Assembly (NCBI GenBank): GCA_012033495.1
Contig: JAAUQT010000033.1
Location: 1-36,498 of the forward strand
Direction: 5' to 3'
Origin: Cyanobacteria bacterium RM1_2_2
GTDB lineage: Bacteria; Cyanobacteriota; Cyanobacteriia; Elainellales; Elainellaceae
Length of the DNA: 36,498 nucleotides
Numbering within the stretch: position 1 is the stretch's first letter; each line of letters opens with the position of its first letter. A model generated the notes under the pieces. The model ran no database searches, was not told where the DNA came from, and saw nothing but the letters and a program-made list of their open reading frames with translations. Shown in pieces: positions 16,172 through 23,698 of this stretch. Position numbers and translations under genes: made by a program.

Positions 16172-16690
16172 ATGGGTTTTTGGAAGAGCCTGTTTAGCAC
16201 TACTGATGCAACTGCTGCACCGAAGACAGCAGAGCCTGATCGTTATACCACCTCAACAATGACGGTTGGCAATTCTCGCATTTTCTTCAGCACTGATCGA
16301 GAGATCGACCTGTACGAGCTTGAAGAGCTTTGTGACGCGGTGGGTTGGTCTCGTCGTCCGCTCCGTAAGGTGAAGAAGGCGATTCAGCACAGTTTTCTCG
16401 TGGTTTCCATGTGGGAGCAACGAGGAACTCAGCGGCGTCTGGTTGGGTTTTCGCGGGCAACTTCAGACCACGCCTTTAACGCCACGATTTGGGATGTGGT
16501 TGTTCACCCAGATTTTCAGGGCAAGGGGTTGGGCAAAGCTTTGATGCGACAAATGATCAAGCGATTGCGGAGCGAAGACATCAGCAACATCACGCTGTTT
16601 GCCGATCCGCAGGTGGTTGACTTTTACCGTAATTTGGGCTTCATGTCTGATCCGGAAGGCATTAAGGGCATGTTTTGGTATCCAGACTAG
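16172..16690 (+). CDS. GNAT N-acetyltransferase, plastid NSI-like
   Basis: 172 residues. A short N-terminal lead ([13 protein letters not shown]) precedes a complete GNAT domain. It has [22 protein letters not shown] (strand 1 and helix 1), [35 protein letters not shown] with the acetyl-CoA loop Q-G-K-G-L-G, and [18 protein letters not shown] near the C-terminus. The start helix and DAVGW...R.. segment resemble the cyanobacterial/chloroplast GNAT group that includes NSI, which acetylates proteins or melatonin precursors. The substrate is inferred only by that similarity. ATG 16172 is chosen; the open frame extends 45 codons upstream with unrelated, Cys/Tyr-rich residues. Confidence 0.85.
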   Translation: MGFWKSLFSTTDATAAPKTAEPDRYTTSTMTVGNSRIFFSTDREIDLYELEELCDAVGWSRRPLRKVKKAIQHSFLVVSMWEQRGTQRRLVGFSRATSDHAFNATIWDVVVHPDFQGKGLGKALMRQMIKRLRSEDISNITLFADPQVVDFYRNLGFMSDPEGIKGMFWYPD

Positions 16691-16731
16691 CGGCATATTA
16701 CCCATCCTGATACACCGCTTCACCGCCCCAT

Positions 16732-16772
16732 TAACGCTTGCCAACTAATGCTTGCCAACTAACGCTTGCGGC
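16732..16772 (+). repeat. 14-bp tandem repeat, three copies, over a stop codon
   Basis: TAACGCTTGCCAAC (16732-16745), TAATGCTTGCCAAC (16746-16759) and TAACGCTTGCGGC (16760-16772). The stop of the minus-strand DUF4332 gene (16759-16761) lies on the boundary of the second and third copies, and the third copy is coding. Confidence 0.95.
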
Positions 16773-17217
16773 TAATGTGCTGAGCTTGTGCGATCCACTC
16801 TGAGATTTGACCGAGATCAGGGCATAAATCGGGGCGCTGCATTGTAGCAACATGGAGCTTGAGGATTTGCTGATGGAGTTTTGAGAGCGGCGTTTGGGCG
16901 AGTTGAGTAGGGGAAATGATGCCAGCGTGAAGCAGCAACCCGCAATACTGACAGCCCACTGCCGGAATTTGAGACAAGCTCGCCAAAGCTGACCATTTGT
17001 GGATGCGCTGAATCCGAGTGTGCAGTCGAGCCGCTAGTGCCTGCCGTTGAGTTGGCGTTTGGGTGGCTTGTAAAAGATGCCGAGTGGTTTGAATGCCGCA
17101 ATCGCGCAGTTGGGTTTGATCCTGCAAACTCAAGCCCGGAAGTTGATCAATCGGACAATTGAGCAATTTGGGAATTGAGGGTTTAGAGTTAGGAGTGTCA
17201 GCGAGTTGCTCTGCCAT
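16759..17217 (-). CDS. DUF4332 domain protein
   Basis: 152 residues. The domain has two helix-hairpin-helix-like halves: IDQLPGLSLQDQTQLRDCGIQTTRHLLQATQTPTQRQALAARL, then LSQIPAVGCQYCGLLLHAGIISPTQLAQTPLSKLHQQILKLHVA. This layout, with L-P-G-L and I-P-A-V-G turns, is typical of DUF4332 and related to DNA-binding HhH folds. Nucleic-acid binding is an inference only. A CQYC pair in the second half could bind metal but is not matched by another Cys pair. The gene is convergent with the GNAT gene. Its stop codon falls in a 14-bp tandem repeat, suggesting that the last few residues have been rewritten by duplication. Confidence 0.75.
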   Translation of the reverse strand: MAEQLADTPNSKPSIPKLLNCPIDQLPGLSLQDQTQLRDCGIQTTRHLLQATQTPTQRQALAARLHTRIQRIHKWSALASLSQIPAVGCQYCGLLLHAGIISPTQLAQTPLSKLHQQILKLHVATMQRPDLCPDLGQISEWIAQAQHISRKR

Positions 17218-17608
17218 GATTTCAATGCTGATTTGATCAACTGCTTAGGGTTTAACCGACTGGAAATTCATCAAGTTTGACGCGATGGTTTTGACGCGAT
17301 GGTTCTTCCATCCTAGGGCGCGTTATTCATGAATGGTTAAACGTTGACGGCATCCGCCGAATTGCGCTCGCCCTCAAAAATAGGCTAGGGGCTGTCGTGC
17401 CATTGTCAGGGTTTTAGCTGGAATGGACACCGCCTCTAGAAGGCTATCTGGCTTTCTGGTTTGCTGGCAGCGGTGATCAGGGCGAGGGGTGATGTAGAGA
17501 ACTCTCGCATTGCTGTGTTGGTTGATCCCCTGATTCCCTACAATAATCCAAGGGGCAAATCGACTGCGCCACATTCTCCTAATCTTTCGTGAAATCGCAA
17601 GTATTTTT
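17218..17608. other. Intergenic region with a 13-bp tandem repeat
   Basis: Divergent spacer between the DUF4332 and CBS genes. TTTGACGCGATGG occurs at 17276-17288 and 17290-17302. No gene, hairpin terminator or confident promoter was seen. Confidence 0.5.
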
Positions 17609-18082
17609 ATGTCAACCACTGTTGCTGATGTGATGACCCGTGATCCGATCACGGTACACCCTGAAACTCCGCTCAACGACGCGATTAAAATTCTGGCGGA
17701 GCGTCGGATCAGCGGGCTGCCTGTCATTAACCAGCAAAGTCAACTGGTGGGGGTGATTTCGGAAGCAGATTTGATGTGGCAAGAAACTGGAGTAACGCTG
17801 CCAGCCCACATTATGATTCTCGACAGCGTGATTTACTTGGAAAATCCAGCCAAATATGAGCGCGATCTCCACAAGGCTTTGGGGCAGACCGTGGGAGAAG
17901 TGATGAGTAAAGAGGTTGTGACGATTACATCAGAGAAATCTCTACGCAAGGCAGCCCAGACGATGCACGATCGGAAGGTGCCTCGCTTGCTGGTGGTGGA
18001 TGCGACCGGAAGCCTAATTGGTATTCTGACTCGCGGAGACATCGTGCGGTTTATGGCTTCTCATCCTGGAATGGATGCATAA
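17609..18082 (+). CDS. Tandem CBS-domain protein
   Basis: 157 residues consisting of one Bateman module. CBS1 runs from residue 1 (TVADVMTRDPITVHPETPLNDAIKILAERRISGLPVINQQSQLVGVISEADL). An insertion of about 35 residues follows (WQETGVTLPAHIMILDSVIYLENPAKYERDLHKAL), and CBS2 is VGEVMSKEVVTITSEKSLRKAAQTMHDRKVPRLLVVDATGSLIGILTRGDIVRFM. Both halves keep the GxPVxx/RLLVV core and the G-x-x-T/S-x-x-D end that contacts adenine nucleotides. Likely a stand-alone nucleotide sensor acting on an unknown partner. It is followed after 75 bases by the nblB-like gene on the same strand, so the two may be cotranscribed. Confidence 0.9.
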   Translation: MSTTVADVMTRDPITVHPETPLNDAIKILAERRISGLPVINQQSQLVGVISEADLMWQETGVTLPAHIMILDSVIYLENPAKYERDLHKALGQTVGEVMSKEVVTITSEKSLRKAAQTMHDRKVPRLLVVDATGSLIGILTRGDIVRFMASHPGMDA

Positions 18083-18157
18083 AAAATCAGCTTTTCAGTT
18101 TTTTCACTGTCATCATTTTCACTGTCGTTAAATCCAATTAAATCACTGAGATAAAAA

Positions 18158-18820
18158 ATGAGCATTACACCTGAGTCAGTTCAAACGCTTTTGAGATCTG
18201 ATAACTTTGGCGAGCGGCTAAGTGCAGTGAACCAAATGCGGCAACTTGATCCAGCGGTTGCATTTGATCTTATTCAAGCGGCAGTTGTCGATAAAAACGC
18301 GCGGGTGCGCTATGCGGCAGTCAGTCAGTTGGGGAGTTTGGGGCATCAAAATCTGGCTTTGGCACTGGAGGTTTTGCGACGCTCTTTGCTAGAAGATCCA
18401 GAATTTGATGTGCAGGCGGCGGCGGCAGATTCGCTAGGCGCTTTGAAACTGACGGAGGCATTTGAAGATTTGCACGCTGTTTACAATCGTAGTTCTGAGT
18501 GGATTGTTCAGTTCAGTATTGTGGCTGCGCTCGGTGAGATGGGTGATCCGCGTGGCTTTGATTTACTCACTCAGGCGTTGCAATCAGAAAATGAATTAGT
18601 AAAAACCGCAGCAATCGGTGCTTTAGGAGAATTAGGCGATGAGCGGGCTGTGGACGTTTTGTTACCCTATGCGACCGATACAGATTGGCAAATTCGTCAC
18701 CGAGTCGCTCAAGCGCTGAGCCACTTCAGCACGCCAGAAGCCCGATCGGAACTAGAGCGCCTCAGCCAGGATGAGGTTTCACCTGTGGCCCAAGAAGCAA
18801 AACAATCGCTGGGTTCATAG
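18158..18820 (+). CDS. nblB: HEAT-repeat protein, NblB-type phycobilisome degradation protein
   Basis: 220 residues, the length of cyanobacterial NblB. It is built of about six HEAT or PBS-lyase-like repeats of 30-32 residues (for example ARVRYAAVSQLGSLGHQN, FDVQAAAADSLGALK, ELVKTAAIGALGELGDERAVDVLL, WQIRHRVAQALSHFSTPEA). NblB is required for chromophore detachment and phycobilisome breakdown during nutrient starvation, related to the E/F lyase family, and acts in the cytosol on thylakoid-bound antennae. The assignment rests on overall similarity of sequence and length. HEAT proteins are many, so another member of the family is possible. Ends close to the start of a gene-free region. Confidence 0.75.
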   Translation: MSITPESVQTLLRSDNFGERLSAVNQMRQLDPAVAFDLIQAAVVDKNARVRYAAVSQLGSLGHQNLALALEVLRRSLLEDPEFDVQAAAADSLGALKLTEAFEDLHAVYNRSSEWIVQFSIVAALGEMGDPRGFDLLTQALQSENELVKTAAIGALGELGDERAVDVLLPYATDTDWQIRHRVAQALSHFSTPEARSELERLSQDEVSPVAQEAKQSLGS

Positions 18821-19327
18821 CTTTTTCGTCAAGCACAAACGGTGGATAAAGCTCTGATGAACTTCGCGGTTTTCAGATGACGGCACGCTCTACACTCAGT
18901 AAATTTAGTTACATGGAAACACAAATTGTTTTCAGTAATCAAGCGGTTTTCCCAAGCTTAAGTTAAGTACTATTGCGCATAAACGTAACAAAGCTTGTGG
19001 GTCATTATACCGAAGTGCGCCAAGTGAGTTAATGCAAGCGTTTCTCCTAAATTATTCGGTTTATCCCTTTCTCATGCCTAGTTCTCATGCCTAGAGATTG
19101 CGGAAAGCTGGATTCTGATCAGCGAATGGTTGCAATTTTAGTACCCCCATTCCAATTGCACCGTTGACCATCTGCGACTACTGTAAGCCATTTGTGCAAG
19201 CCTACCTCCCCTAAAGGCTAATTAGGTTTACAGAGAATATTTTTGATGCTGCTCCTTGTGAGCCTTTGCTGCCTGGATTAGAAAGCAGCGCAATTCTGTC
19301 AGTTCTACATCACTAAAAAACAGTCTT
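18821..19327. other. Intergenic region with a 13-bp tandem repeat
   Basis: Promoter region of the PEP-CTERM gene. TTCTCATGCCTAG occurs at 19069-19081 and 19082-19094. No gene or confident promoter was recognised. Confidence 0.5.
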
Positions 19328-20101
19328 ATGAATCTCAAGCAAACTTTAGCGTGCGTTAGTCTCGTCTCAGGGGCACTTCTCAGCTTTGCGGCTCCATCCT
19401 TTGCAGGTAGCTTAACTCCTGCTAGCCTCGGACTGGATACGCTTGATCCAAGCAAGCCCATTGTGGGCGATGACAGCATCGTCAACGCGGCTCCTCTGAG
19501 TGGGTTTCCCTACACAGCCAAGGAGTTTTCTTTCGCCAAAGACACGAGAATTAAATTCAGCGTGCTCAGTCCGTCCGGTTTGGGCAGCCGTGGTAAGGCA
19601 ATGTCTAGCTTTGGTTTCCTGACGGCACCCGTCAACGGTGTAGGAACATTCAACGCCATTTTCGGTGAGCAGAAAGCCTACGACACTGGCTCTAACGACA
19701 AGAACAACGACTGGCTGGGCACATGCGGCAACGCCATTGAAGGCATTTGCGAAGTGAGCGTCAACTTCAAAGCGGGCATCAATTACCTGTTGGCATTAAA
19801 CACCGATGGCGCAACCCACTTCGGCGTTGGTGCTTTGGATAGCTTCACCTTCAACCGCGTTTCTGATCAGTTCTATCCAAACGCTGGCACATTTGACACT
19901 GTTTCTGAAGTGGGTGCTTTGTTTATCGGCATGGAAGACGGCATGTATCGGAGAGGCAATAGCCAGAACTACTACTACGATTACCAAGATTGGGTTGTGA
20001 AAGCAGAAGCCGTCCCGGAACCTGCAACGTTGGCGGGTATGGGCATGGTTGCTGGAGGAATGCTGCTGGCTCGTCGTCGTAAAGCCTCTGCTTCTGCCTA
20101 A
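19328..20101 (+). CDS. PEP-CTERM sorting domain protein
   Basis: 257 residues. A cleavable signal peptide (MNLKQTLACVSLVSGALLSFAAPSFAG) precedes a beta-rich mature region of unknown fold. The C-terminus is a canonical PEP-CTERM tail: VPEPATLAGMG, a hydrophobic helix (MVAGGMLLA) and a basic RRRK cluster. Such tails are recognised by an exosortase, which is not in this window, and the protein is delivered to the cell surface or exopolysaccharide layer. The mature region has two Cys (WLGTCGNAIEGICEV) that could form a disulfide. The gene has its own terminator at 20163. Confidence 0.88.
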   Translation: MNLKQTLACVSLVSGALLSFAAPSFAGSLTPASLGLDTLDPSKPIVGDDSIVNAAPLSGFPYTAKEFSFAKDTRIKFSVLSPSGLGSRGKAMSSFGFLTAPVNGVGTFNAIFGEQKAYDTGSNDKNNDWLGTCGNAIEGICEVSVNFKAGINYLLALNTDGATHFGVGALDSFTFNRVSDQFYPNAGTFDTVSEVGALFIGMEDGMYRRGNSQNYYYDYQDWVVKAEAVPEPATLAGMGMVAGGMLLARRRKASASA

Positions 20102-20162
20102 ACACCACCTGTATACCTTGCATACATTGAATATGAGCGTAGTTTAGCGCCCGCATTACAGC

Positions 20163-20200
20163 AAAAAGCCCCTAGGTTCTTAATCTAGAGGGCTTCTTTC
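20163..20200. terminator. Intrinsic terminator, possibly bidirectional
   Basis: AAGCCCCTAG (20166-20175) pairs with CTAGAGGGCTT (20185-20195) with one mismatch, preceded by A5 and followed by CTTTC. It lies between the convergent PEP-CTERM gene and the small exported-protein gene and can serve both. Confidence 0.75.
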
Positions 20201-20212
20201 ATGTTTTGAAAA

Positions 20213-20638
20213 TTAACGAGTGACGGCTGACTTAGATGCAACACTTTCCTCATCTTCGGATGTTGAATCTAGCGCCTCGGCAGGCACAAGGATCGGGAAA
20301 GTAGGGAGTTCAGCGTAGGTTTCAGCTTCCGCCTGAGGCACTTCAGCTAACTCAGGAGCTTGCCGTTTTGCCAAGCGAGCCTTCAGAACGGTGCTGCCTG
20401 CATACAACCCCAATAGGGCGGCAAAACCAGCACCGACCATGCCAAGCTTGTTAAAGTCAAACTTGCTGGAGTCGAGTTGGTTGTCAGTTAAACCAGAGGG
20501 GCTATTAGACACTGAATCTGCTGGGTTCGACCAACTTTTTCCATAGGAGCAAGGGCTAGCAGAGGCAATTGATGCCAACAGAACCGTACCCACAACAGCA
20601 GTAGAAAGAGCCGCAGAGAAGGAAAGCTTGGATATCAT
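20213..20638 (-). CDS. Small exported or membrane protein, function unknown
   Basis: 141 residues. The signal peptide MISKLSFSAALSTAVVGTVLLASIASAS is followed by a Ser/Asn-rich spacer, a second hydrophobic segment (KLGMVGAGFAALLGLYAGSTVL) with basic residues after it (KARLAKRQ), and a Glu-rich acidic tail. I infer a bitopic envelope protein with an extracytoplasmic loop and a cytoplasmic tail. The start at ATG 20638 is decided by GGAG about 6 bases upstream; the TTG at 20650 would overlap that site. No family was recognised. Convergent with the PEP-CTERM gene. Confidence 0.7.
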   Translation of the reverse strand: MISKLSFSAALSTAVVGTVLLASIASASPCSYGKSWSNPADSVSNSPSGLTDNQLDSSKFDFNKLGMVGAGFAALLGLYAGSTVLKARLAKRQAPELAEVPQAEAETYAELPTFPILVPAEALDSTSEDEESVASKSAVTR

Positions 20639-21371
20639 AACTATCTCCAATTGAGAACAACTTGAGAAAACTGCAAGTACAACACCTTACTTGAGAGTAA
20701 AGGCAAGGAGACAGGTGAATGTGAATCTGAAGTTACAGAAGCTTACAAAAAGCCTACAAATCAGTTTACAGGTCTATTTTGATTTGGCAACTCTTGATCA
20801 AGCGTGAATACAGCCATTAGCTTCATCAATCAGAGGCTTTTTCCAAGATTTTGCAAGATTCTCCAAGTTCGGAAGATTGTGGGCAACTTGCTTGCAGAGT
20901 TCCATTGTGTAGTCGCTGAGACTTAATCTGACAGAAGGGATTTAGCGGACACTGCTGATTGAGAAGTGTTGAACATGGTTAAAAAGGAGTCGGTTCAGAT
21001 TTTTGTGTCAATCGGGCTTTTGTCGCTCATCCCTCTCCACCCGAACGGCTTTTCAGAGCAGTCTCCAGCCCTGCTGCCACAAATCGTTGCCGCACCCGCT
21101 CCATCGTTTTGATACTGATGTCGAGAGTGTCTTGGATGTCCTGACCGCGCCAACTTCTATTCGGCTGATACGGAAAAATTTCTATTCAATCTTTGGTGGC
21201 TCAAGTTAGAGGCAGTTAATCAGGCAGTTCAAAACCTTGTAGCTGATTCTTGCAACAACTTCTGCAAACGATCGTCTAAAAATCCTTGTAAGCTTAAAGG
21301 TGCGATTACGACGGGCAATAGACTTGCCGCCTTAATCGCTGGACTGAGTGAATCAAGGATGTGAGGCGACG
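20639..21371. other. Gene-poor region containing a transposase remnant
   Basis: About 730 bp without an intact gene. The only recognisable content is the IS630-type HTH fragment at 21028-21175. The left third is the likely promoter of the small exported-protein gene. Confidence 0.6.
21028..21175 (-). pseudogene. IS630-type transposase remnant (N-terminal HTH)
   Basis: Translating the minus strand gives a 35-40 residue open run, including WRGQDIQDTLDISIKTMERV then RQRFVAAGLETALKSR, ending at TGA (21028-21030). This matches the N-terminal helix-turn-helix of IS630-family transposases (pattern V.ER.RQRFVEEGLEAAL). The catalytic DDE part and the IS ends were not found, so it is a decayed fragment. 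Confidence 0.65.
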
Positions 21372-22133
21372 ATGAAACGACGACAGTTGATGCAGTATGC
21401 AGGGGCAGGCTTCCTGACAGGTTTGGGGCTGGCTGCGGTGGATCGGCTTCCGGCACAGGCACAGGCGGGCGCAGTGACGATCCAGTATTTGGGACACACC
21501 TGTTTTTTGTTTAGCGGCGATGGGCAGCGCATTCTTGTTAATCCGTTTCGTCCGGTGGGTTGCACCGCTGGCTACCGTGCGCCTCAAGTAGAAGCCGATG
21601 TGGTGATGATTAGCAGCCGTTTACTGGATGAGGGAGCCGTGGATGGACTGGCTGGCACACCACGCATTCTCTATGAACCAGGAGCCTATGAGCTAGGTGG
21701 GCGACAGATCCAGGGCATCAGCACGGTTCACGACGATGTTGGCGGGCGGCGATTTGGAATCAATGTCGTTTGGAAGTGGACGCAGGGCGGCGTCAACATC
21801 CTGCATTTGGGTGGAGCGGCTGCACCAATTACGGTAGAGCAGCAAATTTTGATGGGTCGCCCCGATGTGCTGCTGATTCCGGTGGGTAACGGGCCAAAAG
21901 CCTTTACGCCAGAAGAAGCCCAGTCCACTGTGCAAACCCTTAACCCAAGGCTGGTGGTTCCAACTCACTACCGTACTTCAGCCGCAGATGAGGCAGCCTG
22001 CGATATTCTGCCGTTGGATAACTTCCTAGCGTTGATGGGGGGCATTACGGTTCAGCAAGTCGGCAGTTCGATTACGGTGGCTCAGGCGGACTTGCCCGAA
22101 TCGACTCAAATCCGCGTCATGAATTATTCTTAG
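21372..22133 (+). CDS. Tat-exported MBL-fold metallo-hydrolase (UPF0173-like)
   Basis: 253 residues. MKRRQLMQYAGAGFLTGLGL is a twin-arginine signal, with cleavage after AQA near residue 32. The mature part is a beta-lactamase-fold domain of the UlaG/UPF0173 type. VTIQYLGHTCFLFSGDGQRILVNPF gives the first strand pair, ISTVHDDVGGRRFGINVVWKW follows, then ILHLGGAA, DVLLIPVGNG and LVVPTHYRTS near the end. Not all canonical zinc ligands of the HxHxDH motif are obvious (the equivalent region reads MISSRLLDEGA), so catalysis is uncertain. The start is supported by GAGG five bases before the ATG; an upstream frame start at 21348 has no signal. Confidence 0.8.
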   Translation: MKRRQLMQYAGAGFLTGLGLAAVDRLPAQAQAGAVTIQYLGHTCFLFSGDGQRILVNPFRPVGCTAGYRAPQVEADVVMISSRLLDEGAVDGLAGTPRILYEPGAYELGGRQIQGISTVHDDVGGRRFGINVVWKWTQGGVNILHLGGAAAPITVEQQILMGRPDVLLIPVGNGPKAFTPEEAQSTVQTLNPRLVVPTHYRTSAADEAACDILPLDNFLALMGGITVQQVGSSITVAQADLPESTQIRVMNYS

Positions 22134-22152
22134 GTGCTGGAGATGATAGGGC

Positions 22153-22216
22153 GGGTTTCGGCTGCGCTCAACCCCCATCCGAGAATGCGCTCAACCCCCA
22201 TCCGAAAATGTGCTCA
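22153..22216. repeat. Copy of the dispersed GGTTTCGGCTGCGCTCAACC repeat
   Basis: One full copy at 22153-22174, then two degenerate copies of its right half (about 22175-22198 and 22199-22216) containing TGCGCTCAACCC and TGTGCTCAAAAT. The array abuts the 3' end of the minus-strand metallolyase gene. Confidence 0.85.
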
Positions 22217-22219
22217 AAA

Positions 22220-23425
22220 TCAGTCTCCTTCTGGGTTAACGCTGAGTTCGGCTTCTAGGAGACCTTGATTGAGCATCTCTAACACTTCTGCTAACGAGAA
22301 AGAGCGCTTTTCTTGGATCGACAAAATTTTGATGGTTGACCGCAGGCGTTCATACTGTTCTCGTGTGAGGGGCTGCTGTAAGTGATGCTCAAATAAATAC
22401 TGAAAGTTGCTGGCTCCGCTGCATTTGCCAAACCAAATTTCTGGCTCAGCATAGGGAAAGATCGAATAGCTGGCTCGATCGCGCAGTAGAGAATTCACGT
22501 GGATGCCTGTTTCGCAGCGCAGCGCTTGTTTCGAGTAGGGTAGATTTGCCCGCACGCCTAGCTGATCCAGATAATCGGTGACGTGAGACAACGCATCATA
22601 GTTGATGCCAGCTACCTCCCAGCCAAACCGCAGCCGCAGCCCGTTCAGCACCTGCTCTAGCGCCACGTTGCCTGCCCGTTCGCCAATGCCGCCAAAGGTT
22701 CCAGAAATGCCAGACGCTCCGGCACAAACGGCTTGAATTGTGTTTTCCAGCGCCAGCCCCATATCGTTGTGGAAGTGCACTGATAGCGGGGCTTGATCGG
22801 TGTACTCTAGCAAATCATGAATCCAGACGTAAGTTTTTTCAGGCGTGAGCGTTCCAACCGTATCGCAAAGCAAAAACCCCTCTAGGTAAGGCTTAAACGT
22901 GCAGATTGCTTGAACCAGAAAATCAAAATCAGCCCGGCTCGCATCTTCAGCCGCAAAGCAGATTTTCAACCCCAACCCTGCCGCATAGCGAAGATGCTTG
23001 AGGACAGTTTCTAACATGTTGTGACGAATCAGATTAATCACAGATGGAGGAATTTTTTCATCAATTGTTTTCGTATGATAGTAAGGATGATGCCGCATTC
23101 CTGCATCTCTGAGGAAGAGAAGGCGATCGGATACGGCATGGAACAAAATAATTTGCCGCACGCCGCAGGCTTTTGCCTGATCGAGTAATTGCCGCATCAT
23201 CATGGTGGAAGCAGCGACCTGATGCCCCAACCCTTCCTGGATCAAGGCTTTGACTAGATGTTCTTCTGTCGCATGGATCGCAGGCATTAAGGCGATTTGA
23301 TGGACACCAGTTTGGGCAATCAGATGGGCTAACTTCTGCTTGGTTTCGCGCTCGAAGAAAATGCCAACCTGCTGCTCTCCATCTCTCAGCGTTTCATCTG
23401 AAATCTGTAATCGTATTGTTTTCAT
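22220..23425 (-). CDS. Homocitrate/alkylmalate synthase-like DRE-TIM metallolyase
   Basis: 401 residues. TIM-barrel enzymes of this family condense acetyl-CoA with a 2-oxo acid. LRDGEQ (residues 13-18), FAAEDASRAD, LCDTVGT, HFHND (metal ligands His217 and His219) and GTFGGIGERAGNVALEQ are all intact, so it should be catalytic. It lacks the C-terminal LeuA regulatory domain and is NifV-sized. Odd points: an insertion of about 15-20 residues after LFHAVSDRLLFLRDAGM, and the usual GKHSG reads GKCSG (Cys335). The acceptor 2-oxo acid is unknown; 2-oxoglutarate, 2-oxoisovalerate, pyruvate or phenylpyruvate types cannot be separated by eye. It diverges from the polyketide gene with a 273-bp shared upstream region, suggesting a role in supplying an unusual acid to it. 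ATG 23425 is preferred to the in-frame start at 23473. Confidence 0.8.
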   Translation of the reverse strand: MKTIRLQISDETLRDGEQQVGIFFERETKQKLAHLIAQTGVHQIALMPAIHATEEHLVKALIQEGLGHQVAASTMMMRQLLDQAKACGVRQIILFHAVSDRLLFLRDAGMRHHPYYHTKTIDEKIPPSVINLIRHNMLETVLKHLRYAAGLGLKICFAAEDASRADFDFLVQAICTFKPYLEGFLLCDTVGTLTPEKTYVWIHDLLEYTDQAPLSVHFHNDMGLALENTIQAVCAGASGISGTFGGIGERAGNVALEQVLNGLRLRFGWEVAGINYDALSHVTDYLDQLGVRANLPYSKQALRCETGIHVNSLLRDRASYSIFPYAEPEIWFGKCSGASNFQYLFEHHLQQPLTREQYERLRSTIKILSIQEKRSFSLAEVLEMLNQGLLEAELSVNPEGD

Positions 23426-23698
23426 GAGCCAGCACGGATGTTCAGGGGGTGATGACTGGGAAAATAGCAGCAATCAGGGCAGCCAGTATCTCAGCAAGCG
23501 ACACGCTCAGTCATACAGGTTGCTCCCAACTTTTCCTGAAAAAATGCAGCCGGATAGAACCCCAACCAAAAGCCACATGCCTAGCAGAAATCATGCAATC
23601 GCTCATCCTACAGGTGGTCAAATTTGATATTCTGCTGTATTTTACCGCAAGGGGATAATACAATCCCTAGTGGTTGACTGTGAGGGGAAAGGAGCAGC
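23426..23698. promoter_or_regulatory. Divergent promoter region of the polyketide locus
   Basis: Shared upstream region of the divergent metallolyase and assembly-line genes. A TAATAC box (23656-23661) lies about 40 bases before the plus-strand ATG but lacks a clear -35. The AGGAG at 23690-23694 is four bases before ATG 23699 and fixes that start. Confidence 0.5.
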
